Shown in pieces: positions 18,329-26,337 of a DNA stretch of 64,000 nucleotides. The notes beneath the pieces were generated by a model. The model worked only from the letters and a program-made list of their open reading frames with translations, made no database searches and had not been told where the DNA came from. Within the stretch, counting starts at the first letter, position 1. The number at the start of each line of letters is the position of its first letter. Position numbers and translations under genes: made by a program. Source of the stretch: Calothrix sp. C42_A2020_038. Its GTDB lineage: Bacteria; Cyanobacteriota; Cyanobacteriia; Cyanobacteriales; Nostocaceae. Location: the NCBI GenBank assembly GCA_015272395.1, contig JACYLQ010000033.1, forward strand, positions 310,001 through 374,000. Reading direction: 5' to 3'.

Positions 18329-19345
18329 TTAAGCAAGAGTTTGAAGATTAGCTCTAGAAATCAATTGATGTTTTAAAACTAGAAATATTACTTTTGCAGT
18401 TGTCTTTAAACTATTTAATGATTGGTTACATTTTACTACTTCTTTAAATAGTTCTAATCCTGTGCTGATGTTTCCCTGAGCAAGCTCTTTATTAATTGCT
18501 TTTATCGGCCACAATGCATAACCAGCGCTTGCTTGATTCAATAATTTGTTAACAACATTAGATGGGAGATGATTAGGTAAATATGATTTCATAATTACGC
18601 TAGCAAGCCGCAAATCCTGCATAATTTGACGAACACGTTCGGGAGCTAGATCTTCTAATGGTTTGTATCGATAAACTGCTAGTGGTTCAGTCTCATAATA
18701 TACGGGGTAATGCACTGCGATGCGAACCCACATTTCCCAATCTTCAGTAAATAATAATCGTTCATCAAATCCTCCAAGCTTTTCGTAAACTTCGCGTTTA
18801 ACTACAATTGATGGAGTTGTGAGGCGATTACCTGTAACAATTTGCTTTAACCAATTATTCAAAACACCACTTTCCGTTTGGAGTAATGGAGAAATGCTTT
18901 GCCAGCAACCTTTTTCATCCATAATGACGCTGCAACTAAATGCTGCCCCAATTTCAGAATTTTTCTCAAAGGCTTTTTGCATTTTGTTGTAAAAGCCATG
19001 CAAGATACAATCATCACCATGAAGAATGTGAATCAAATGACCGCGCGCACGCTTTAAACAAGTTTCGTAGTTTTTAGATTTACCAACGTTATGTGGTTGC
19101 TGGTAAAAACTAACTCGTCCCCCTCCCAATTTTTCTACAACCATTTTCGGATCGTCTTTTGTTGAGCAATCGTCAATCACTTCAATTTGCATCATATCCG
19201 AACCAAGGTCTTGTTCTAAAACGCTTTCTAAGGTTTGGCGCAGATAATTTGCACTGTTATAGTTAGGAATCATTACCGACCATAATGGTCTTGGTGTTCC
19301 ATCCGAAATCGGTGAAATTGTGGCACAATATGAATTTTGGGTCAT
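18329..19345 (-). CDS. GT2 glycosyltransferase, tandem paralogue 1
   Basis: 338 aa. RPLWSVMIPNYNSANYL, EVIDDCSTKDDP, LHGDDC (HGDD 109-112) and EDWEMWVRIA are the family 2 core. Closely similar to the two genes that follow on its right; the three form a tandem array. The C-terminal 110 residues are helical and vary more between copies. It starts one base after the stop of the neighbouring copy. Probably adds one residue each; donors unknown. Confidence 0.88.
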   Translation of the reverse strand: MTQNSYCATISPISDGTPRPLWSVMIPNYNSANYLRQTLESVLEQDLGSDMMQIEVIDDCSTKDDPKMVVEKLGGGRVSFYQQPHNVGKSKNYETCLKRARGHLIHILHGDDCILHGFYNKMQKAFEKNSEIGAAFSCSVIMDEKGCWQSISPLLQTESGVLNNWLKQIVTGNRLTTPSIVVKREVYEKLGGFDERLLFTEDWEMWVRIAVHYPVYYETEPLAVYRYKPLEDLAPERVRQIMQDLRLASVIMKSYLPNHLPSNVVNKLLNQASAGYALWPIKAINKELAQGNISTGLELFKEVVKCNQSLNSLKTTAKVIFLVLKHQLISRANLQTLA

Positions 19346-19346
19346 C

Positions 19347-20405
19347 TTATTTTGTTACTGAAGAAATTTCTTGTAATGACTTTGGTGGTGTGAATGTTTG
19401 TTTCACTTGGTACAATGCCATTTTTAAAATTACGCGAATCAATCTCATGATAATTTTTGGAGAGTAGCCAGATTTAAGCGCTTCTCGAATCTGAACCATT
19501 GAAGCTTTGATATCACCAGCATCTACTAATTGACGCGCTAGTTCAAGGATACCCAAGGCGCCTGCTTCTCTTGACTTATTCAAAAGTTCGTTTGCAACTT
19601 CGACTGGGAAATAATTGGATAGATAAGATTGAGCGACTTGAGTTGCTTTTCGTACATCTTGTGCGTATCTGCCAGAACGTACAGAATTCTTAGTCAGTGA
19701 ACCCTGACGTGCTATCCGGTACATTGCTAAAGGCTCAACCTCATAAGCTACTGGGTAATGAAGTGCGACACGAACCCACATTTCCCAGTCTTCGCAACAG
19801 CAAGTAAAGCGATTGTCAAACCCTCCCACACGCTCGTAAACTTGGCGCCGTACTACCATCGAAGATGCTTGAATTGGATTGTTGATAAAAATCCGCTCAA
19901 AATGATTACTTAAAATACCACTTTCAAGTTCTTCTAATCGTGAAATTATCTGTCTATTACCATGCTCATCTATATATATATGGCGACAAAATGCACCCCC
20001 AATTTCTGGATAGTTTTCAAAAAGAAGCTGAATCTTAGTATAGAAGCCATCAAGTACGCAATCGTCACCGTGTAGAATGTGAACTAAATGCGCGCGCGCG
20101 CGCTGTAAGCAAGTATTGAAGTTTTTGATATAGCCGACATTCTGGGGTTGGCGGTAAAAGCTAACACGTCCATCCCCCAATTCTTGAACGACGGCTTCGG
20201 GGTCGTCTTTGGTGGAAAAGTCATCGACCACTTCAATTTGCATTACCTCCGTTCCCAAATCTTGGGCTAGTACGCTAGCTAGTGTTTCACGTAGATAATT
20301 TGCACAGTTATAAGTCGGAATCATCACTGACCAAAGCGGGCGTTGTCTTTGCTCTGGAACTGGCAGAATAGTTGCGCGATATGCTTCTTGATTATTAATA
20401 TTCAT
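19347..20405 (-). CDS. GT2 glycosyltransferase, tandem paralogue 2
   Basis: 352 aa. Same layout as its neighbours: RPLWSVMIPTYNCANYL, EVVDDFSTKDDPEAVV, QNVGYIKNFNTCLQRA, LHGDDC, EDWEMWVRVA. By eye it is closest to paralogue 3, with long identical stretches around residues 80-110. A 14-base GC alternation at 20090-20103 encodes R-A-R-A just before the HGDD motif. Confidence 0.88.
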   Translation of the reverse strand: MNINNQEAYRATILPVPEQRQRPLWSVMIPTYNCANYLRETLASVLAQDLGTEVMQIEVVDDFSTKDDPEAVVQELGDGRVSFYRQPQNVGYIKNFNTCLQRARAHLVHILHGDDCVLDGFYTKIQLLFENYPEIGGAFCRHIYIDEHGNRQIISRLEELESGILSNHFERIFINNPIQASSMVVRRQVYERVGGFDNRFTCCCEDWEMWVRVALHYPVAYEVEPLAMYRIARQGSLTKNSVRSGRYAQDVRKATQVAQSYLSNYFPVEVANELLNKSREAGALGILELARQLVDAGDIKASMVQIREALKSGYSPKIIMRLIRVILKMALYQVKQTFTPPKSLQEISSVTK

Positions 20406-20474
20406 TGAGTAACTTAAATATAAATAAAATCTAAATTTTTTGTAACATAGATAAAAGACAGAAAATATATCTTA

Positions 20475-21500
20475 TTATTTGGGAGCGTATAATCCTAAAT
20501 CTTTAACTATTTTTCTGAGGACAATTCTTCCAGTTTCCATAATAGAATAAGGTATTTCTTTTATTACTGTTAAAGACTGGCTACATTTCAGTGCTTCTTG
20601 AATTTGAATTAAAACAGGGCTTATATTACCTGTTCTAATTAGCTGAGGTGCAATATATTTAATTGCATAAATTGCCGAATTTTCTCTAGCTTTATGATAT
20701 ATTTCACTGTAAATATCAGGAGGTAAGTAAGACTGAATAATATCGATAATATTGCGTAAATCTCGTACATTTTGACCAGTACGGGCACAACGTCCAGTAA
20801 GTGACTTTGAATGAACACGGTAAAGTGCTAGTGGTTCAACTTCATACCACACTGGATAATAAGCAGCAATTCTAACCCACATCTCCCAATCTTCAGCACA
20901 GCAAGAAATGCGAGAATCAAATCCCCCTAAATGTTGATACACATCACGTTTTACTACTACTGACGGTGGTTGCAGACGATTGCCTGTGGCTATTTTTTCC
21001 AACCAATTGTCTAACACTCCACTTTTAGGCTGTTCTAATCCCCATAAATATTGCCAGTGACTGTTTTCATTTATGGCAATGTGTCGGCAAAATGCGGCGC
21101 CAATCTCCGGGTTAGTTTCAAAAGCTTGCTGCATTTTTTGATAAAAGCCATATCGTACGCCATCATCACCGTGCAGTAAATGAACTAATTTTCCGCGCGA
21201 GCGCTGCAAACAAGTATTAAAATTTTTGATGTAGCCAACATTTTGTGGATGACGGTAAAAACTAACGCGACCTTTACCGACTTCTTTAACAACTGCTTCT
21301 GGGTCATCTTTTGTAGAACAATCGTCAACTACCTCAATTTGCATTAAGTCTGATCCTGGGTCTTGAGCTAATACATTTTTGAGTGTCTCTTGTAGATATT
21401 TAGCACAGTTGTAAGTAGGAATCATTACAGACCACAAAGGTCGCGGATGAGCTTCTGCAACAGGTTCAATTATTGCACGATGAGGATGTACTTTATTCAT
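20475..21500 (-). CDS. GT2 glycosyltransferase, tandem paralogue 3
   Basis: 341 aa, third member of the tandem family (RPLWSVMIPTYNCAKYL, VVDDCSTKDDPEAVV, LHGDDG, EDWEMWVRIA). It ends 69 bp before paralogue 2 starts, and its own start lies 5 bp after the GT4 gene. All active-site motifs are intact, so none of the three copies looks like a pseudogene. Confidence 0.88.
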   Translation of the reverse strand: MNKVHPHRAIIEPVAEAHPRPLWSVMIPTYNCAKYLQETLKNVLAQDPGSDLMQIEVVDDCSTKDDPEAVVKEVGKGRVSFYRHPQNVGYIKNFNTCLQRSRGKLVHLLHGDDGVRYGFYQKMQQAFETNPEIGAAFCRHIAINENSHWQYLWGLEQPKSGVLDNWLEKIATGNRLQPPSVVVKRDVYQHLGGFDSRISCCAEDWEMWVRIAAYYPVWYEVEPLALYRVHSKSLTGRCARTGQNVRDLRNIIDIIQSYLPPDIYSEIYHKARENSAIYAIKYIAPQLIRTGNISPVLIQIQEALKCSQSLTVIKEIPYSIMETGRIVLRKIVKDLGLYAPK

Positions 21501-21505
21501 AGCAG

Positions 21506-22849
21506 TTAACTTCCTACTGACTCTGGAGCTTGATTGGATTGCAATATATTTTTGTAAAACTTATATCTAATTTCAGAAACTACAGCTTGAGAATACTTTT
21601 CTCTCATCAGATTTTGGGCATTTTTACATATAATAAAAGTGCGTTCTAAATCTGCTAGCAGGTATTCTACTGCGAAGGAGAAAGAATTTTTATCTTCAGC
21701 AATCATAACACTTTCTAAATGATTTGCATGTATACCTTCTAATGCAAATTTAGTACATATAACTGGGATGCCCTGAGCCATAGCTAACATTATTTTAGTT
21801 TTTAAACCACCTCCAATTCTAACTGGTGCAATACTGATACTATTCTTAGAAAATTCGTATAAATCTTCTATAAAGCCTACAAACTCTACTTGGCTTGGAT
21901 GATTTTTGTATTTTTTAACTGTTTCTGCCTGCCATTTACCGACAACATAGAGTTTCAGTCCAAATTTTTGGAAAATTTCTACTCCTGATTCTGATATAAA
22001 CCACTCTACAGCATCCTTATTGGGTAAATGTTGCTCTCCTCCTACAAATATCAGTTTATTTGGTTTTATAAATAATTGTCTGTCTAATTCTTGAAAGTCC
22101 TTTTCTAAGACAGGATACGGAGAAATACAACATTGAGTACTGGAGTTTACAGGCTTTAAAGAAGTTTCTAAAAGAAAATTCTCTAATTTATTAAATGACA
22201 TAATTCCATCGAATTTAGACAATAAAGTAAATTCTATATTTTTATAAAAGTTTAAAATATAATGAGAAGTTAGCGATTTTATTTGTTTTGTATCTATATG
22301 AGACTTTATTCTATAAAATAGAGATTCGTGTTGTACAAACACTTTTTTAATATTTTGCGGAATAATTGATACTAAATTTAAATTTTCTACAAATTCTAAT
22401 TGTACGATATCTATTTTATCTTTGAAAATTATGTCATAAATGATATCAATATATTTGTCACTATGTAAAGGAAAAGGATTGTAATTATAGTAAAGTTCTA
22501 AAAATTCTTGTTCAACAGAATATTTTTTTTCTTTATTAATTAAAAAAAGTTTTTTAATTTTATATTTAATTTTATAAGTTAAACTTTGAAAAAAACTATA
22601 AATTTTAAGGATTATAGAAATAACTTTATTTGGACTTGAATTTTTTTTGTTTTCTACCATATAAATTTTTACTTTCGGTAGTAGTTTCTGTAATTCAGTT
22701 AATTCACTGACTGTCAGAGTATTATTTTCTGGAAGCAATAAACTTATGTTGCATAAAGTACTCAAATATTCAATCATTCCAAACTGAGCAATACTTGCAC
22801 CAATTTTAAATGGATAAATTTGATAGTAAGAAACTACAAGTATGTTCAC
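21506..22849 (-). CDS. Glycosyltransferase family 4, AT-rich
   Basis: 447 aa. The C-terminal half has a clear GT-B donor domain: IFVGGEQHLPNKDAVEWF, LKLYVVGKW, VEFVGFIEDLYEF, IAPVRIGGGLKTKIMLAMA and PVICTKFALEGI. The N-terminal half (NILVVSYYQIYP) contains a Lys/Tyr/Asn-rich stretch around residues 70-130. The DNA is much richer in A/T than the neighbouring transferases, which suggests a separate origin. Confidence 0.83.
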   Translation of the reverse strand: MNILVVSYYQIYPFKIGASIAQFGMIEYLSTLCNISLLLPENNTLTVSELTELQKLLPKVKIYMVENKKNSSPNKVISIILKIYSFFQSLTYKIKYKIKKLFLINKEKKYSVEQEFLELYYNYNPFPLHSDKYIDIIYDIIFKDKIDIVQLEFVENLNLVSIIPQNIKKVFVQHESLFYRIKSHIDTKQIKSLTSHYILNFYKNIEFTLLSKFDGIMSFNKLENFLLETSLKPVNSSTQCCISPYPVLEKDFQELDRQLFIKPNKLIFVGGEQHLPNKDAVEWFISESGVEIFQKFGLKLYVVGKWQAETVKKYKNHPSQVEFVGFIEDLYEFSKNSISIAPVRIGGGLKTKIMLAMAQGIPVICTKFALEGIHANHLESVMIAEDKNSFSFAVEYLLADLERTFIICKNAQNLMREKYSQAVVSEIRYKFYKNILQSNQAPESVGS

Positions 22850-22982
22850 GGTTGTTGTACCTCTTTATGTTACTAGCTAAGTTAATTACTATATTTAATG
22901 CTTGCTTTTAGTCAAAATGGTAGAAGATGATTATTTTTTCTACCATTTCTGTTTATTTCATGGTATTGAGGACAGGTATCGA

Positions 22983-23951
22983 TTACTTTTTCTCTGCAAT
23001 CATGACTATTTGTTGAGAAAATTTAAATGAATGACCAACCTTACCAAGCGCTTTTTGTCTCATTTCCTGATTAGGTAAACATTGAATTAGACTTTCAATT
23101 AGGCAAAGATAATTTAGGTAGATAGTATGAGACAAATTAGATTTATAAAAATTTCCTAGAATGCGTTCTATTTTTTTAGAATTAGGCATCTTAGTGCGTA
23201 CAAATTTGAAACCAGCTTGTTTAAGTTTGATTGCAAGTTCTCGGTATGTATACTCCTTCAAATGCATCCCCATTGCTTTCTCACATCTAAAAACTCGCGA
23301 AATATCACTAGGTCCAGCATGTACATGAGGTGTCATAAAAATGTAACGACCTCCAGAAACTAAAATTTGCAATACTCCTCTAAAGTGTTCTACTAAGTCA
23401 TCAGGATGTAAATGTTCAACTACTTGGTCTGAGATAGCAACATCATAAGTATTAATAGGTTCAAAATGTTCAAAATGTATACCATCTGAATTTGACCATG
23501 TGAGATTAGAAATACAATTTACCCATTTCTCTCCTCGTTCTCGAGTAATTTCTGTGGCTCTACATTCATAACCTTGCGTTGCTAAATATGTGATTAGTTT
23601 ACCTTTGCCAGAGCCGATTTCATAAACTTTTTTTGGAACAGAACCGATTAATTCAATCCAATGTGCATACTTGACATCAAGATTTTCTTCTTTTTCGTTA
23701 GAATCTATAAGCCGATTCAGCCAGTCTAGTTCTCGATATAGAGTGGAATAACATTTTTCAAATGTTTCCCATCGAGACTCTGGTTTAGATTCTAAAAGTT
23801 CATGCGTTAAATGTTTCTCTAATTCCCAATGTTGCAAAATCATTTCTTCTGTTAACTTAGCATCTTGAGCTATTGCATAATTTGCTCGATACAGTTCTAT
23901 TAATTCTTTTCCTCTGGGTTCAGTCATAGTTTTAGCCATATTTAAAACCAT
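22983..23951 (-). CDS. Class I SAM-dependent methyltransferase
   Basis: 322 aa. EIGSGKGKL (111-119) is motif I, ATEIT the acidic end of strand 2, and YDVAISDQVVEHLHPDD motif IV. The 80-residue helical N-terminus is unusual. It sits directly beside the ABC-transporter ATPase, whose C-terminal domain is of the kind that recognises a modified chain end, so a role as chain-capping or sugar methyltransferase is attractive; inferred. ATGs at 23939 and 23927 are alternative starts. Confidence 0.85.
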   Translation of the reverse strand: MVLNMAKTMTEPRGKELIELYRANYAIAQDAKLTEEMILQHWELEKHLTHELLESKPESRWETFEKCYSTLYRELDWLNRLIDSNEKEENLDVKYAHWIELIGSVPKKVYEIGSGKGKLITYLATQGYECRATEITRERGEKWVNCISNLTWSNSDGIHFEHFEPINTYDVAISDQVVEHLHPDDLVEHFRGVLQILVSGGRYIFMTPHVHAGPSDISRVFRCEKAMGMHLKEYTYRELAIKLKQAGFKFVRTKMPNSKKIERILGNFYKSNLSHTIYLNYLCLIESLIQCLPNQEMRQKALGKVGHSFKFSQQIVMIAEKK

Positions 23952-23992
23952 AATAACAACTTATTATTCTAAGTAATGTCAAAGAAAGCAAA

Positions 23993-25249
23993 CTATATTG
24001 ATGGCTGCAATGCCAATACCTTGACAGGTAAACGGCATCCACCATAACTCCTATCTCCTACGGTGTCTTTGGAACCCGAAGTTACTTCCCATGTAATGGC
24101 ATTAGGAATGTAATCTAATGGATAAGTATGTGAAATAATTGCTACACCCGCAGAATATATACCCGGGTGTAAGGGATTTCTGTCTATATGAAAATGGATT
24201 TCGTGAGTACCAGGAGACATTTGTAATGTAGGTTGATTATGGTCAGAATCTAATGTGAGTACTCTGTTCCCATCAAGTGTTTCAAAACCAATACCAACTG
24301 CTAAATCTGATGTCTTTTTTGGACAGTAAATAGTAAATATTAAATCTAAAGGTTCACCATAACTAAAACTAGAACCAGGAGCTAATTGTAGGCGAAGCAA
24401 ACGAGCTTGTTCGCCAAATCCACTATTCCTATTGATTGAATCTAGGTTAATATCAAAGGTGGACATAGAAGCTTGAGAAGAATAACGCTGAATTGCTTCC
24501 TCAACGCTATCAACATCGCAAACCGTTCCTTTTTCTAGGTAAACAGCTTGAGAACATAACCTTCTAATCGCTTGCATATTATGGCTAACAAAAATCACAG
24601 TTCTGCCACCTTCGGCAACCTCTCCCATCTTACCTAGACACTTCTTCTGAAAAGTTGCATCACCGACAGCTAGCACTTCATCTACAATCAAAATTTCAGG
24701 TTCTAAATGTGCTGCTACTGCAAATGCTAGCCGTACATACATTCCTGATGAGTAGCGTTTTACTGGTGTATCTAAAAACTTTTCAACTTCAGCAAAAGCA
24801 ACTATTTCATCAAATTTTCTCTGTATCTCGACCTTACTCATACCCAAAATTGCGCCATTGAGGAAAATATTTTCTCTTCCTGTCAATTCTGGGTGAAATC
24901 CTGTACCAACTTCTAGTAAGCTGGCAACTCTTCCTTTAATCGAAATTCTACCTTTAGTTGGTTCTGTAATTCGGCTCAGAATTTTTAGGAGTGTAGATTT
25001 TCCGGCGCCGTTACGACCGATAATACCAACTCTGTCACCCTGTTTAATTTCAAATGAAACGTCTCTCAACGCCCAAAATTCTTCACGTTTATGGTCTACT
25101 TGCTTTTTATGGTTAAATGCACTAACAACTGACTTGGCTGCATTGGTCATGGCGCCACGAAATGTTTTGTAGCTGCCAACTGCTTCATCCTGATGACTAA
25201 GAACGTATTTCTTACTTAAATTTTCAACCCGAATAATTGCATCTGACAT
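23993..25249 (-). CDS. Polysaccharide ABC exporter, ATPase (Wzt-like) with C-terminal domain
   Basis: 418 aa. The nucleotide-binding domain (about 1-255) has Walker A GRNGAGKS (78-85), signature YSSGM (166-170), Walker B ILIVDE (D190, E191) and switch H223. The inserted N-terminal loop (20-58) and the beta-rich C-terminal domain (about 275-410) match Wzt-type exporters, where the C domain binds the end of the finished glycan. The partner permease lies 34 bp upstream. Function: ATP-driven export of a lipid-linked polysaccharide across the inner membrane. Confidence 0.92.
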   Translation of the reverse strand: MSDAIIRVENLSKKYVLSHQDEAVGSYKTFRGAMTNAAKSVVSAFNHKKQVDHKREEFWALRDVSFEIKQGDRVGIIGRNGAGKSTLLKILSRITEPTKGRISIKGRVASLLEVGTGFHPELTGRENIFLNGAILGMSKVEIQRKFDEIVAFAEVEKFLDTPVKRYSSGMYVRLAFAVAAHLEPEILIVDEVLAVGDATFQKKCLGKMGEVAEGGRTVIFVSHNMQAIRRLCSQAVYLEKGTVCDVDSVEEAIQRYSSQASMSTFDINLDSINRNSGFGEQARLLRLQLAPGSSFSYGEPLDLIFTIYCPKKTSDLAVGIGFETLDGNRVLTLDSDHNQPTLQMSPGTHEIHFHIDRNPLHPGIYSAGVAIISHTYPLDYIPNAITWEVTSGSKDTVGDRSYGGCRLPVKVLALQPSI

Positions 25250-25282
25250 GATGTTTGAATCCTACTCTTATTTCAACCACAT

Positions 25283-26110
25283 CTAAATGACATCAGCGAA
25301 TGTACGTTCCATCCTGCGGAAATACCAAATTCCACTCCACAGCAGTACCACAACTAAGCTCACTGATACTGCAAAACCTGGTAAATAAATCTGTGAATCA
25401 CCACCCAAAATCGCCCAACGGAATCCGTCAATCACTCCTACCATTGGATTGAGTGAATACAGCAGGCGCCACTGTTCTGGAACTACAGTACTACTAAACC
25501 CGACTGGGGAAATATACAAACCAAACTGTACTAGAAATGGAACCACATAACGAAAATCACGGTATTCAACGTTTAATGCAGCCAACCATAACCCCACACC
25601 CATTGATGCAGCAAAAGCAATCAAAATAAATAACGGTAGAGTTAAAATTCGCCAATCTGGTACAAAATTATACCAAGCCATCAAAGCTAATAAAATCATA
25701 CCCGCAATCATAAAATCTACAAAGCTAACTATGACAGCACTCGTGGGTACGATTAAACGCGGAAAGTAAACTTTGGAGAGTAAGTTGGAGTTATTGATTA
25801 AGCTGTTGCTGCATTCACTAAGGGCGCCGGAGAAGAACTGCCAGGGCAACATTGCAGCATAGACAAGGATTGGATAAGGCGCCGTACCTTCACTTGGTAG
25901 CTTTGCTAAACCACTAAACACAAAGGTGAATACCACCATTGTTAAAAAAGGGCGCAGCAATGCCCAAGCCATCCCAATCACAGTTTGCTTATAACGAACT
26001 AAAATATCGCGCCATGCCAAAAAATAGAATAGCTCTCTATATTTCCACAGGTCTTTCCAATACTGTTGTTCACTACGACCTGCTTCAATAACTAGTTCTT
26101 TTGTATTCAT
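25283..26110 (-). CDS. Polysaccharide ABC exporter, permease (Wzm-like)
   Basis: 275 aa, six transmembrane helices, ABC-2 type. The amphipathic start (YWKDLWKYRELFYFLAWRDI, then RYKQTVIGMAWALLRPF) and the C-terminal NPMVGVIDGFRWAI are characteristic of polysaccharide/polyol-phosphate export permeases. Pairs with the ATPase gene immediately downstream to form a 2+2 transporter. Confidence 0.92.
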   Translation of the reverse strand: MNTKELVIEAGRSEQQYWKDLWKYRELFYFLAWRDILVRYKQTVIGMAWALLRPFLTMVVFTFVFSGLAKLPSEGTAPYPILVYAAMLPWQFFSGALSECSNSLINNSNLLSKVYFPRLIVPTSAVIVSFVDFMIAGMILLALMAWYNFVPDWRILTLPLFILIAFAASMGVGLWLAALNVEYRDFRYVVPFLVQFGLYISPVGFSSTVVPEQWRLLYSLNPMVGVIDGFRWAILGGDSQIYLPGFAVSVSLVVVLLWSGIWYFRRMERTFADVI

Positions 26111-26177
26111 TGACTTGATTGTAATAATTGAAATTTTTGAATTGAAATTTTTGAATTGAAATTTTTGATTGGGATTA

Positions 26178-26330
26178 GTAGCACAGGCATCTCTACCTGT
26201 TCAGTGGTCAGGCAGAAGACTTAATTTCAAGACATTATTCATATCATTTAATTCAGTATTTTTATCAAGAGTGCCTAACAATCACCGTCTTTTCCCCATT
26301 CCCGATGCCAGGGAAGGGGGTTAGGGTGTT
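26178..26330. repeat. Two degenerate dispersed repeats
   Basis: In the gap between the tyrosine kinase and permease genes. The first (about 26178-26224) resembles the ACAGGC...CCTGTTC family. The second (about 26284-26332) is a copy of the CCCTTCCC...AGGGAAGGGGGTTAGGG family and could fold into a hairpin behind the kinase gene. Confidence 0.5.
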
Positions 26331-26337
26331 AGGTTCA

